A stretch of 64,000 bases of DNA from GCA-2748575 sp965222725 (GTDB taxonomy: Bacteria; Pseudomonadota; Gammaproteobacteria; Pseudomonadales; Ketobacteraceae), in the NCBI GenBank assembly GCA_965222725.1, contig OZ244969.1, forward strand, positions 1,116,001-1,180,000, given 5' to 3'. The translations under genes and the position numbers were made by a program. The notes below the pieces were generated by a model, which saw only the letters and a list, made by a program, of their open reading frames with translations, did not search any database and was not told the DNA's origin. Shown piece by piece: positions 17,429-26,899 of this stretch; the stretch's first letter is position 1, and every line of letters starts with the position of its first letter.

Positions 17429-18589
17429 ATGATTGATATTGAAAACTTGAACAGCTGGCTCGCCTTATGGCGAGTCCCCAATCTCGGCGCCAGCCTGTTC
17501 AACCGCTTGCTCACAACTTTTGATTCACTGCATTCAGTGTTTGAAGCCTCACCCAAGCGCCTGATGGCTCTTGGGCTGAATCAGGATCAGATCACCGCCA
17601 TCAAAACCTACGCCAACGGCAGCAACAAAAGTCTGCAGGATGGCGTCGCTCAGGATCTGGAGTGGCTGGCCGGCGACAACAATCATCTGATCACTATTCT
17701 CGATACCGCTTACCCTTCACTGCTGAAAGAAATTACCACACCTCCACCTCTGCTGTTTGTGAAAGGCGATCCGGACCTGCTGAACTGGCCGCAAATTGCC
17801 ATTGTCGGCAGCCGTCATCCCTCGCGACAGGGGCTGCAGAACGCCACCCAGTTTGCAGAGAATTTTGTGCGCCAGGGGTTTACCGTTACCAGCGGCCTGG
17901 CCATGGGGGTGGATGCGGCAGCCCATGAAGGCGCGCTCAAGGGCGATGGGCCTACTATTGGTGTTACCGCCCACGGGCTGGACAAGATCTTTCCCAAGCG
18001 CAGTCGCGGCCTGGCGGATGCCATGCTGGAAAACGGTGCCTGGGTGTCGGAGTTTCCCATTGGCGTGGCGCCCAAGCCTTCCTACTTTCCCCGCCGCAAC
18101 CGTATTATCAGTGGCCTCAGTCTGGGGGTGCTGGTGGTGGAGGCGGCGGTCAAGAGCGGTTCGCTGATCACGGCCCGCCAGGCTATTGACCAGAACCGCG
18201 AGGTGTTTGCCATTCCCGGCTCTATCCACAACCCGTTGGCCAAGGGCTGTCATGCCCTGATCCGCCAGGGCGCCAAGCTGGTGGAGAAAGCGGAGGACAT
18301 CACCGAAGAGCTGTTACCCCTGCTGAACTATCAACGCAGTCAGCTGCAGCTGGATTTTGCCCAGGAGCCCCTGCCTGCCACCGGTCAGCTGCCGGTTCAT
18401 GCCTATCCGGCTAAATCCTATGAATTTCAGATACTTGAGGTGCTGGATCATGATCCCATGCTGGTGGATGAAATCGTGGTGCGCACCGGCATGAATGTGG
18501 CGGATGTTAACGCCACCCTGGTGATGCTGGAACTGGATGGGGCTATCAGCGCCCAGCCGGCCGGCTATTCGCTTGCAACCCCCGGGTAA
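17429..18589 (+). CDS. dprA: DNA-processing protein DprA (Smf)
   Basis: The protein has 386 residues. An N-terminal helical region is followed by the Rossmann-like DprA core with AIVGSRHPSRQG, SGLAMGVDAAAHEGAL, DKIFPKRSRGLADAML, SEFPIG and FPRRNRIISGLS. A winged-helix DprA domain occupies about 325-383 (ILEVLDHDPMLVDEIVVRTGMNVADV). It loads RecA onto incoming single-stranded DNA during natural transformation. It heads the dprA-tsaC-hemF-aroE run conserved in Pseudomonas. The ATG has no clear ribosome binding site. Confidence 0.95.
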   Translation: MIDIENLNSWLALWRVPNLGASLFNRLLTTFDSLHSVFEASPKRLMALGLNQDQITAIKTYANGSNKSLQDGVAQDLEWLAGDNNHLITILDTAYPSLLKEITTPPPLLFVKGDPDLLNWPQIAIVGSRHPSRQGLQNATQFAENFVRQGFTVTSGLAMGVDAAAHEGALKGDGPTIGVTAHGLDKIFPKRSRGLADAMLENGAWVSEFPIGVAPKPSYFPRRNRIISGLSLGVLVVEAAVKSGSLITARQAIDQNREVFAIPGSIHNPLAKGCHALIRQGAKLVEKAEDITEELLPLLNYQRSQLQLDFAQEPLPATGQLPVHAYPAKSYEFQILEVLDHDPMLVDEIVVRTGMNVADVNATLVMLELDGAISAQPAGYSLATPG

Positions 18590-18758
18590 CTGGGGTAACT
18601 TCGCCCGCCTTACTGCCTGATCCGGGCTGAATGGATATAAAACCGGCTTCAGAGTGACCAATATCGGCTTTCCCGGTCACAGTCGCCGGTTTCCACTCAC
18701 TGCGTCCCGGATTATTTTAGATAACTCACAGAGCGTGAAAGGCTGATCGACTGGTTTC

Positions 18759-19334
18759 ATGGCTTCCTTCCGGCAATTGATTCAGGCCCAGATAACCCTG
18801 GCTCAGGGCGGCGTCATCGCCTATCCCACCGAAGCGGTGTACGGCTACGGCTGCGATCCTTTTAATCAGTCGGCGGTGGAAAGGCTGCTGGCTATCAAGG
18901 CACGCCCCTGGCAGAAAGGCCTGATTCTGATCGCCGCCAATACCGACCAGCTGGCACCATTGCTGGCCCCTCTGACTCAGGAGCAGCAGCAATTGGTAGC
19001 GAGTACCTGGCCTGGCCCGGTCACCTGGCTGATTCCTGACCCGCAGGATCTGGTCCCCAGGGTTGTAAAAGGTGAACACGGTTCTGTCGCGGTGCGGGTG
19101 TGCGGCCATCCGGTGGCGCGGCAGCTGTGCGAGAGCTGGGGCGCGCCCATTGTATCCACCAGCGCCAATCGCAGTGGCGAGGCGCCCTGTTATACCGAGC
19201 TGTCATTGCGTCAGCGTTTGCAGAAACTGCCGGACTGGTACCAGCCGGATGCCATCGTGGGGGGCGCTACGCTGGGGCTGGACAAGCCTTCCGTGATTCG
19301 CGATCTAACCACCGGCGATGTGATACGCCCTTAA
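18759..19334 (+). CDS. tsaC: Threonylcarbamoyl-AMP synthase TsaC (YrdC/Sua5)
   Basis: This 191-residue protein makes threonylcarbamoyl-AMP from threonine, bicarbonate and ATP for the t6A37 modification of ANN-reading tRNAs. It has the short TsaC length, without the extra C-terminal Sua5 domain. Visible signatures are AYPTEAVYGYGCDP, KARPWQKGLILI (the conserved K-x-R...K-x-L segment) and STSANRSGE. A 169-bp spacer with no obvious element separates it from dprA. The start of hemF follows after 12 bp, so they are cotranscribed. Confidence 0.95.
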   Translation: MASFRQLIQAQITLAQGGVIAYPTEAVYGYGCDPFNQSAVERLLAIKARPWQKGLILIAANTDQLAPLLAPLTQEQQQLVASTWPGPVTWLIPDPQDLVPRVVKGEHGSVAVRVCGHPVARQLCESWGAPIVSTSANRSGEAPCYTELSLRQRLQKLPDWYQPDAIVGGATLGLDKPSVIRDLTTGDVIRP

Positions 19335-19346
19335 CGAGGCCAATCC

Positions 19347-20261
19347 ATGAATATTGATGCGGTTAAAGATTATTTGCTCAGCCTGCAGGACGATATCTGC
19401 CGGCAACTGGCGCAGGAAGAAGAAAGCGGCCAGCAGTTTGAGGAAGATAACTGGCAGCGGGAAGGCGGCGGTGGTGGCCGCACGCGGGTGATGGAAAATG
19501 CCGCCACCTTTGAAAAGGCCGGCGTGAATTTTTCCCACGTATTTGGCGATGGCCTGCCTCCTTCGGCCACCGCAGCACGTCCGGAACTGGCGGGCAGAAG
19601 TTTTCAGGCCATGGGGGTGTCGCTGGTGATTCATCCCCGTAATCCCAAGGTACCCACCTCCCATGCCAATGTGCGTTTCTTTATTGCTGAAAAGCCTGGT
19701 GAGGAACCGGTCTGGTGGTTTGGCGGCGGTTTTGATCTGACCCCTTATTACCCCTATGAAGAAGACGTGGTGGCCTGGCATCAAACTGCAAAACAGGCAT
19801 GCGATCCTTTTGGGGATGCCGTGTATGCGCGCTATAAAAAATGGTGCGACGACTATTTTTATCTGAAACACCGTCAGGAAACCCGCGGCGTGGGCGGCCT
19901 GTTTTTTGATGATCTCAATGAATTCGGCTTTGAACAGAGCTTTGCCTTTATGCAATCCGTGGGCGATCACTATATCAAGGCCTATCGCCCCATCGTGGCG
20001 AAACGTAAAACGGAAAGCTACACGCCCGATCAGCGGGAGTTTCAGTTATACCGTAGGGGCCGTTACGTGGAATTCAATCTGGTGTTCGATCGCGGCACCC
20101 TGTTTGGTTTGCAAAGCGGTGGGCGCACGGAGTCCATTCTGATGTCGCTGCCGTCATTGGTGAGCTGGAAATACAACTGGCAACCGGAACCCGGCAGTGA
20201 AGAAGCCAGACTTTACGAACGTTATTTGCAACCACAAGACTGGTTGGCACTGGAGAGTTAA
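19347..20261 (+). CDS. hemF: Oxygen-dependent coproporphyrinogen-III oxidase
   Basis: This 304-residue protein has the normal length for HemF, which converts coproporphyrinogen III to protoporphyrinogen IX in haem synthesis using O2. Conserved stretches include WQREGGGGGRTRVMENA, HPRNPKVPTSHANVRFF, WWFGGGFDLTPYYPYEEDVVAWH and RRGRYVEFNLVFDRGTLFGL. GAGG precedes the ATG. It is cotranscribed with tsaC and aroE, the order found in Pseudomonas. It implies aerobic growth, in keeping with the cytochromes encoded at 54-55 kb. Confidence 0.97.
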   Translation: MNIDAVKDYLLSLQDDICRQLAQEEESGQQFEEDNWQREGGGGGRTRVMENAATFEKAGVNFSHVFGDGLPPSATAARPELAGRSFQAMGVSLVIHPRNPKVPTSHANVRFFIAEKPGEEPVWWFGGGFDLTPYYPYEEDVVAWHQTAKQACDPFGDAVYARYKKWCDDYFYLKHRQETRGVGGLFFDDLNEFGFEQSFAFMQSVGDHYIKAYRPIVAKRKTESYTPDQREFQLYRRGRYVEFNLVFDRGTLFGLQSGGRTESILMSLPSLVSWKYNWQPEPGSEEARLYERYLQPQDWLALES

Positions 20262-20270
20262 AGAATTTTT

Positions 20271-21080
20271 ATGGATCGTTATGCAGTGATGGGCAACCCC
20301 ATCAAACACAGCAAGTCTCCGCAGATTCACAAAGCTTTTGCAGAGCAGACCGATCAGGAGCTGACCTATGTTTCGCAACTGGTGGAACTGGGGGAATTCC
20401 AGCAGGCAGTGAAAAGCTTTCAGCGGGATGGCGGTAGAGGCCTGAATATTACGGTTCCCTTCAAACAGGAAGCTTACGATTTTGCTGATGAATTGTCGGA
20501 GCGGGCGGAACTGGCCAAGGCCGTGAACACCCTGATCTTTCAGAAGAACGGCACTATCAAAGGGGATAACACCGACGGTGTCGGCCTGGTGCGGGATATC
20601 ATCAATAACCATGATGGCCGCCTTGCTGACAAGCGCATTCTGGTGATTGGTGCCGGTGGCGCCGTCCGTGGTGTGCTGGGTCCGTTGCTGGCGGAAAAGC
20701 CCCGCCAGATCGTGATTGCCAATCGCACCCTGGAAAAAGCCCAGGCATTGGCAGAGGATTTTGCTCCTTACGGCAATATTGAAGCCTGTGCCTTTAATCG
20801 CCTGAAAGGGCCGTTTGACTGGATAATTAACGGCACGGCGGCCAGCCTCCAGGGTGAAGTGCCACCATTGCCGGAAGCCGTTATTGATGCCAACACCCGT
20901 TGCTATGACATGATGTATTCCAAAGAGGTTACAGCCTTCAACCAATGGGCGCTGGAACATGGCGCCAAAGCGGCTTTTGATGGTTTTGGCATGCTGGTGG
21001 AACAGGCGGCGGAATCTTTTCGTTTATGGCGCGGTGTGATGCCGGCCACTCAGATGGTGATCAAGGAAATGAGAGCCTGA
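20271..21080 (+). CDS. aroE: Shikimate dehydrogenase (NADP+)
   Basis: This 269-residue enzyme reduces 3-dehydroshikimate in aromatic amino acid synthesis. The substrate site is NPIKHSKSPQIHKAFA near the N-terminus, and the catalytic Lys is in NITVPFKQEA. The conserved NTDGVGLVRDI is followed by the NADP-binding loop VIGAGGAVRGVL and ANRTLEKA (the NRT motif for NADP specificity). It starts 10 bp after hemF and ends a plus-strand run. The facing minus-strand gene ends 14 bp away. Confidence 0.97.
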   Translation: MDRYAVMGNPIKHSKSPQIHKAFAEQTDQELTYVSQLVELGEFQQAVKSFQRDGGRGLNITVPFKQEAYDFADELSERAELAKAVNTLIFQKNGTIKGDNTDGVGLVRDIINNHDGRLADKRILVIGAGGAVRGVLGPLLAEKPRQIVIANRTLEKAQALAEDFAPYGNIEACAFNRLKGPFDWIINGTAASLQGEVPPLPEAVIDANTRCYDMMYSKEVTAFNQWALEHGAKAAFDGFGMLVEQAAESFRLWRGVMPATQMVIKEMRA

Positions 21081-21092
21081 CGCCGGGCTCTC
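21071..21092. terminator. Hairpin between convergent genes, weak terminator candidate
   Basis: GAGAGCC (21071-21077) pairs with GGCTCTC (21086-21092), spanning the aroE stop. It has no T-run on either side, so termination is uncertain. Confidence 0.35.
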
Positions 21093-21093
21093 A

Positions 21094-21468
21094 TTACTGA
21101 ATCCAGAACCCTGCCACTTTGTCCTGACTTAACACCATTTTGTACTGATTGGATGTGTCGGACTTGTCATAACTGACTGTCCATAAATACACATCATAAC
21201 CCTGCTGTTTAAAACTACCTTCATAGTTAGCGTTGTAGCCTGCCTTCAGTTGCTTGCCGAAACGCCAGGCCACGTCCTTGAACTGCGCCGGCTTCAGAGC
21301 GGCTTTGAACTCGGCCGTGCCATCGGCAACAAACTGCTCGTAATTGCCGGCTATCAACGCATTGATTTTTTGCTGGAACAGAGTTTGATGGCGAGATGAA
21401 TCCTCTGCCATGGCAGACAGACTGAATAAAACCAACAGGGTTAACGCGCTCACCTTCAACAAGTGCAT
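21094..21468 (-). CDS. Small secreted protein of unknown function
   Basis: The product is 124 residues from the second ATG (MHLLKVSALTLLVLFSLSAMA). I preferred this ATG because GGAGG lies eight bases before it, too close to the first ATG (21474). A Sec signal peptide with likely cleavage after SAMA leaves a mature protein of about 105 residues. The mature part has helices (LFQQKINALIAGNYEQFV) followed by a beta pattern (GYDVYLWTVSYDKSD, YKMVLSQDKVAGFWIQ), like a small NTF2-like or DUF3887/DUF4864-type fold, an assignment I cannot confirm. It follows the giant AAA+ gene by 29 bp and is probably the last gene of that operon, which suggests a periplasmic partner. Confidence 0.7.
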   Translation of the reverse strand: MHLLKVSALTLLVLFSLSAMAEDSSRHQTLFQQKINALIAGNYEQFVADGTAEFKAALKPAQFKDVAWRFGKQLKAGYNANYEGSFKQQGYDVYLWTVSYDKSDTSNQYKMVLSQDKVAGFWIQ

Positions 21469-21497
21469 GGTCATTTCCTCCGTTTAAAATTCGCCAG

Positions 21498-24400
21498 TTA
21501 ATCATTGTCAGCGATTCTTTTTTTGGCAGGCTTCAATTCGCGGGACAAGGTGTCCAGCTGCTGCGCTACCTTCTTCATATACTCATGGGTTTTCAGGTCC
21601 AACCCGATTTTTCCATCCATGGCTTTTACCAGCGGGAAGATGGAATTCTCCATGGTGGATGCCAATGCCTGCAAAATATTGTCGATGCCCGGGATAGGTT
21701 CGCTCACCACCTGAATATCGTAGTGGATCTTGCCAATGGTGCTGGCAAATTCCTGCAGTGCCCGGTTCACGGAATCGGTGACCTGTTGTTGCGACTTGTC
21801 CAGTGAACGTATGGCTTCCACCACCTGCGTGGCCTGTTCCTGGGCGCGACTGTCTTTGGCATTGCTGGCAAAAATATCCCGTATTACCCGGGTCTGGTCC
21901 ACCAGGTCGTGGAGCTGTGCTACCACCTTGGTGCCGGCATCGGCGCCACTGCCACCAATGGCTTTCTGGCGCTGGAATTCCTTCTTGATATTCTCCCAGC
22001 GTTGCTGTTGCTCCGGTGTCAGCGTGCCCCGCAGCTCGGCGAGCTTCAGCAGGTTTTCTTCGGTGCCTTTGGTAAGCAGCTGGGACTCGCCCTGATAATG
22101 ATCGTTAATCAGTTGCTGCAATTCCTTGTCTGTCATCACCGCTGAAATTTTTTCCGCCATCTTGTTCATGTTGCGATAACTGCCTTGCAACTTGAACGGC
22201 GGCTCTGTTCGGTAGGTATCATCCTGCGCAGCAGAATGGATATATCCCTGGTTTACTTTTAACACCACTTGCTGAATGGCAAACATTTTTTCCAGGGTGG
22301 CAATGATTTCGTTGGCTTCCGCCTGGCTGTAAGGGTGGGAAAATTCCGTATCAGCCACCGCCCGCCCTTTGGCTCTGTCCACAAAGCGGTAAAAGTCATC
22401 CATATCCCGTGTCGCCAGCGGTGCCAGTACGGGGTTGGAAGTCATGCTGTTTTCGATATAACTCAGGGCAAATACTTCATCCATGCCGCTCAGTACATCA
22501 CCCAGGTTATAAATGTCCGCCCGGTTGGCCAGCATATCGGGAATGCGGAATACCTCACCGCTTTCCGTATAGGGGTTACCGGCCATTACCACGCAGAATT
22601 TTTTACCCCGCAGATCATAGGTTTTGGTTTCGCCCCGCCACACCCCTTCAATGCGTCGGGTACCGTCACAGAGGGAAATAAACTTCTGCAAAAACTCCGG
22701 ATTGGTATGCTGGATATCATCCAGATACAGCATGGTGTTGTTGCCCATTTCAAAGGCCAGGTTCAGCTTTTCCAGTTCCTGGCGTGCCGTGGCATTGGGA
22801 GCCTGGGCAGGGTCCAGTGAATCCACCTCGTGGCCAATGGAAGGGCAGTTGATTTTCATAAAGATCAGGCCCAGGCGGCTGGCCACATATTCCATCAAGG
22901 TGGTTTTACCGTAACCCGGCGGCGAAATCATCATGAGCAGGCCCATCAGGTCGGTCCGCTTGTTCTCGCCGATGGTACCCATCTGCTTCGCCAGGTTGTC
23001 GCCGATAATGGGCAGATAGGATTCGTTGATCAGTTTGTTGCGCACAAAGGATGTCAGTGGCCGGGGCTTGAACTGATCCAGACGCAGCTTGCGTTTTTCA
23101 CTGTCGATAATGTCCTGGCGGGCCTGGTGATAATCCAGATAACCGGGCACCACTACCTGCTGGTGATGGGTAAGACGCAGCAGAAAGTCATCCAGGCGGG
23201 CCTGATATCGGCCGCTTTCGATGCGGGGATGGTTTCCCAAAAGATCCGACACCTTTACCGACAGATCCAGCTCCCGCTGTTTCAGGCGCAGTTTGTTGCC
23301 GGCCACCAGAGTGGCGGCGGCTTCGGGAATAAAAGCGGCTGCCTGAACCTTCTTGCGATGATTCACATAGGCGCTGAGCCATTCCTGGCAGAATTCAAAG
23401 GCACTGACCGGATCATCTTCCGTGTTGCGCAGGTGTTCTTCAAAGGCCTGCCAGCCATTGGATGCTTTCAGGTCCAGCACGAATTGCTCCTGCAGTGACG
23501 CAGCGGCTTTGGCCTGTAAAAACTCGATTTGCGGCCGTGCAATCTCCCGCACCAGATAAGCGGCACTGCGGGAAACCAGATCCGGTGTGGCCCAGTCTGA
23601 CACGGCGCTGTAAAAATCTGTCAGCAAGCGTTCGCAGTCTGCTTCCAGGTTCTGCAGTGCCTTGCCGTTGCCGAAGAGTTCCAGCATTTGCAGTGCGGAA
23701 CGGGCACTTACCGGCAGACCACTGACCGCTGGATCACGCTGGGTCTGAGCCCAGAACAACACCGCCAAAGAGCGACATTCGGGATCATAGCGCAGCAGAT
23801 CTGCATTCTGGTATACCGGTAACAGTGCCTTCAGAATCAGAGTGGCATCATGATCATGAATGCCGCGCTCGTAGCCTTCCTTATAGCGGGGGCCAGCATA
23901 TTCTTTTACCAGGCTGGCCAGTGCCTTGTGGTCCAGCAACGCATGGGCCAGTGTTTCCATGGAAAGCTCATTGGCCTGTGCTTCCGCATCCTTCAACAGG
24001 GAATACACGAGGTATTCGGCACGGTAGACACGGTCGGATTCGGAAATCAGCGCCATATTCCAGTAAGCCCGGGTGCGCTCAATGGTGTCATTCACCACCG
24101 GCTCGTAAAACTCGGTGCCGGACAAATGAAAATACAGATTGTTCCGCCGGGGGATAATGGTCAGGTCCAGTTCCTGGGTATTCACGCTGAACTTGTGTTT
24201 GGGCCCCAGCTTGATGACGTTGCCGCCTTCTTCGTAGATTTCCGATTTATCGCGTAAACCTCTAACCGCCTGATCCTTGCTGGCTTTGAACTGGGCATCC
24301 ACTTCATCAGCTTTTACCGCATCGTCAAGATCGCGCAACTGCTGGCTCAGATCGCGGATTTTTTCTACCAGCGGGTCCGAGGCGAAAAAGCTGTTTAATT

Positions 24401-26795
24401 CCTTGTCATCGTTAATGCGGGTGGTGCGACGTTTGATACTGGAAATAATCCGGCCGGCAGCATCAAAGAGAATCTGGGCCTTGCGCTGGCGCTCGTCAAT
24501 CAGCTGTTGCTTGTGGCTTTCGAAGGTTTCGAAAATCTCATCTCGCTTGTCGAGAATATCAGCGAGAAATTCTTCATATTCGCTGAACTGGCTTTCCAGT
24601 TCCTGCAGCTGGGTCATCAGGCGGGATAGCTGTTCGTCGCAGCGTTCCGGCGTGCTGGCCATGGTCAGCGCATTGGTCACACTCTGCGACAGCAGCTTGA
24701 ACTGGGCAGCAAACTGCGCCTTGGCTTCTTCAAGCCCCAGATTGTTATAACGGTTTTCCGCCCGGGCCTTGCTTTGATTCAGGTGGCCATAAAGGGTGGA
24801 GATACTCTCAATAATATGAGTACGCACAGTGGCGTCGGCAGTGGTGATACCGCTCATGGTTTCGGTGAGCAGATCCAGGCCTTCCCCCAGTTGTTTTATT
24901 TTTTCTATGTAGGGCTGAATATCGGCGCGGGTTTTGGCTTTCTCTGTATGCTGCTCAAGATTGTCCAGCTCTTCATAGACAGGCTCCAGAGCGCTGTCTC
25001 TGGCAAGAAAATCCACGGTTTGCCCGGCGAGTCTTTCCTGGGCTTTTTCCAGGGACTGGTGGAGTTCGTCCACCCGCTCGGTGTTGATATAGCGGTATTC
25101 ACGAATGGTCAGCAGGTGGCCGCGCATATGGCGGATATCGGCCAGGCCCTGCACAAAAGGTTGTGGTGTGCTCCAGCCATCCGGTTGCAGGCGTTTGATC
25201 AGGGTACGGCAGTCTTCTTCGGCCTGCTTCAGTGCTTTGGCGGAACTTTTCTGAATGCTTTCAACTTTTTCGTATTCATCGATAATCAGTTCGGCGGTAT
25301 CGATGATCTGACGCAGAACGGTTTCCACGTCCTTGTGTTCCGGCAAGGTGAGCCAGTGATACTGGTCAAACAGGCGCCCGGCGGTTTTAATGACTTCGTT
25401 GTAGTGGGCGGCCCGGGCATCTTTTTTATTGACCAGCTTTACCACGCTCAAGAGCTCGGAAATGCCACGCACCAGTTCGGCGTTGCCGATCTTGCCATAG
25501 AGTGACTGACTGGCACTTTGCTGACTGGCATAAATGTCAGAAACGAACGGGGTTTGCCACACCTGCATGGGGTGAACCCGGGTGGGCTCATCTTCCGCAT
25601 AGAACACGGTCATGCGGCCGTCTTCAAACAGGCCGTAACCGTGGGCATAGAGCGGATTTCTGAGCTGCTTTTCAATCAGGTTATAGGGGTAAAGTGCAAT
25701 CAGACCGGCTTCCAGTTCATAAAAAACGTAAAGCACGTCCTCGCCATTGGGGGACTTGATAGCACGCTTGAATTGCAGCCCCTTGCGATCATCATCAAAG
25801 GTTTTGTATTCGCCGTTCTGCAGGTAGTAACCGCCGGGAAACACAATGCCGTGATCTTCCGGTAACTGCACGCAGGACTGGCCGATGGCATCAATCCGGG
25901 TCACTGCCTGATTAAGGCGATTGAACACCAGATAGCGCCATTTTTCTTCCTGGTAGGGTTTGATCTTCAACAGGATTAACTGGCCGACGGACACATAAAA
26001 AAAGTCGGCATCATCCAGGGACTGATTCGGGTCATCCACGGATTCCCGATAAATGCCTTCACCGGTGGTGGTGTTGTCCTCCACCTTGATGGTGAGGTCA
26101 CCGCCAATGGTATCTACAAACAGGGTATCCAGAATATTGATATGGGGGTGGCGGCCTTCCACTACCAGTTCCCGGTCCGCTTCAATCCATTCGAAATCGT
26201 AGGATGGGGGTAACTGAATATCGCGCTCGCCGCGGTTATCAATGTATTCCACCTGCTGGCCGTCCGGTGAAATGGACCAGCGGAAAACGCGTATATCAGT
26301 AACGCGCTCGCCGATCTGGAAACAGGCCAGTAATATGCCGTCGTTCACCCGCAGCTGGGTCAGGCGGGTCTGCTTGTAGTAGGTATAAAGTTCGTTAAAG
26401 TCCGAGACAAAGCGGGAACCGTTGAGAAAGGTGGTGCTGATATCCACCGGCTCGATTTCCACGCCATTGTCGGTATCCAGCATTCTGAAGGCGGAAAAAA
26501 CATCGGAAACCTGGGTCTGCTTTTTCAGTCCGATAAACACATTGCAGCCGAACAGCAGATATTCACCTACACGGACAATGTCCCGGGCCACGCAATTGTT
26601 TTCGGTACGAATCCGGGCCCGGCCGATGATTTTCATTTCGGTGGAGCCGAACTCTTCAATCCGCTGGTGGTTTATCGCCTGGGCGGCTGTTTCCAGCCGG
26701 TTGGCCTGTTCCAGCAAACGCTTGCGAATGACATCATAGGCGCTGCCGTCAGCTACTGCGTTTTTTGCCTGGTCGTCTGCCATTTTCTCTGCCAC
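21498..26795 (-). CDS. Giant AAA+ protein of the 'DNA repair ATPase' (DUF3686) type
   Basis: The protein has 1765 residues. The first about 430 form a beta-rich region (RIRTENNCVARDIVRVGEYLLFG; repeated DRRGERDI- and GEDVLYVFY-like strands) typical of proteins annotated as DNA repair ATPase. Residues about 430-870 are largely coiled coil. A helical middle follows. The AAA+ core has Walker A PPGYGKTTLMEYVA near 1292 and Walker B TMLYLDDIQH near 1355, with a sensor-like VVMAGNPYTESGE and PDMLANRADI. The C-terminal about 200 residues are again helical. There is no signal or membrane segment. It is encoded behind a flotillin and an NfeD-like protein and divergently from PspA, so membrane remodelling is a better guess than DNA repair (inference). 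Confidence 0.82.
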   Translation of the reverse strand: MAEKMADDQAKNAVADGSAYDVIRKRLLEQANRLETAAQAINHQRIEEFGSTEMKIIGRARIRTENNCVARDIVRVGEYLLFGCNVFIGLKKQTQVSDVFSAFRMLDTDNGVEIEPVDISTTFLNGSRFVSDFNELYTYYKQTRLTQLRVNDGILLACFQIGERVTDIRVFRWSISPDGQQVEYIDNRGERDIQLPPSYDFEWIEADRELVVEGRHPHINILDTLFVDTIGGDLTIKVEDNTTTGEGIYRESVDDPNQSLDDADFFYVSVGQLILLKIKPYQEEKWRYLVFNRLNQAVTRIDAIGQSCVQLPEDHGIVFPGGYYLQNGEYKTFDDDRKGLQFKRAIKSPNGEDVLYVFYELEAGLIALYPYNLIEKQLRNPLYAHGYGLFEDGRMTVFYAEDEPTRVHPMQVWQTPFVSDIYASQQSASQSLYGKIGNAELVRGISELLSVVKLVNKKDARAAHYNEVIKTAGRLFDQYHWLTLPEHKDVETVLRQIIDTAELIIDEYEKVESIQKSSAKALKQAEEDCRTLIKRLQPDGWSTPQPFVQGLADIRHMRGHLLTIREYRYINTERVDELHQSLEKAQERLAGQTVDFLARDSALEPVYEELDNLEQHTEKAKTRADIQPYIEKIKQLGEGLDLLTETMSGITTADATVRTHIIESISTLYGHLNQSKARAENRYNNLGLEEAKAQFAAQFKLLSQSVTNALTMASTPERCDEQLSRLMTQLQELESQFSEYEEFLADILDKRDEIFETFESHKQQLIDERQRKAQILFDAAGRIISSIKRRTTRINDDKELNSFFASDPLVEKIRDLSQQLRDLDDAVKADEVDAQFKASKDQAVRGLRDKSEIYEEGGNVIKLGPKHKFSVNTQELDLTIIPRRNNLYFHLSGTEFYEPVVNDTIERTRAYWNMALISESDRVYRAEYLVYSLLKDAEAQANELSMETLAHALLDHKALASLVKEYAGPRYKEGYERGIHDHDATLILKALLPVYQNADLLRYDPECRSLAVLFWAQTQRDPAVSGLPVSARSALQMLELFGNGKALQNLEADCERLLTDFYSAVSDWATPDLVSRSAAYLVREIARPQIEFLQAKAAASLQEQFVLDLKASNGWQAFEEHLRNTEDDPVSAFEFCQEWLSAYVNHRKKVQAAAFIPEAAATLVAGNKLRLKQRELDLSVKVSDLLGNHPRIESGRYQARLDDFLLRLTHHQQVVVPGYLDYHQARQDIIDSEKRKLRLDQFKPRPLTSFVRNKLINESYLPIIGDNLAKQMGTIGENKRTDLMGLLMMISPPGYGKTTLMEYVASRLGLIFMKINCPSIGHEVDSLDPAQAPNATARQELEKLNLAFEMGNNTMLYLDDIQHTNPEFLQKFISLCDGTRRIEGVWRGETKTYDLRGKKFCVVMAGNPYTESGEVFRIPDMLANRADIYNLGDVLSGMDEVFALSYIENSMTSNPVLAPLATRDMDDFYRFVDRAKGRAVADTEFSHPYSQAEANEIIATLEKMFAIQQVVLKVNQGYIHSAAQDDTYRTEPPFKLQGSYRNMNKMAEKISAVMTDKELQQLINDHYQGESQLLTKGTEENLLKLAELRGTLTPEQQQRWENIKKEFQRQKAIGGSGADAGTKVVAQLHDLVDQTRVIRDIFASNAKDSRAQEQATQVVEAIRSLDKSQQQVTDSVNRALQEFASTIGKIHYDIQVVSEPIPGIDNILQALASTMENSIFPLVKAMDGKIGLDLKTHEYMKKVAQQLDTLSRELKPAKKRIADND

Positions 26796-26845
26796 GGGAA
26801 CTTCCTTTACCTGAAGATAATATTTGCCGGGTTATATAGAGTGGG

Positions 26846-26882
26846 GTGCCGCCCGGTCACACAACTGCTGACTGGGCGGCAC
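26846..26882. other. Long inverted repeat between the flotillin and AAA+ genes
   Basis: GTGCCGCCCGGTCA (26846-26859) and TGACTGGGCGGCAC (26869-26882) form a 14-pair stem with one G-T position over nine bases. No T-run follows on the minus strand, so it may be an mRNA processing or stabilising hairpin inside the operon rather than a terminator. Confidence 0.5.
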
Positions 26883-26899
26883 AGCGATTGCTAACGCTG

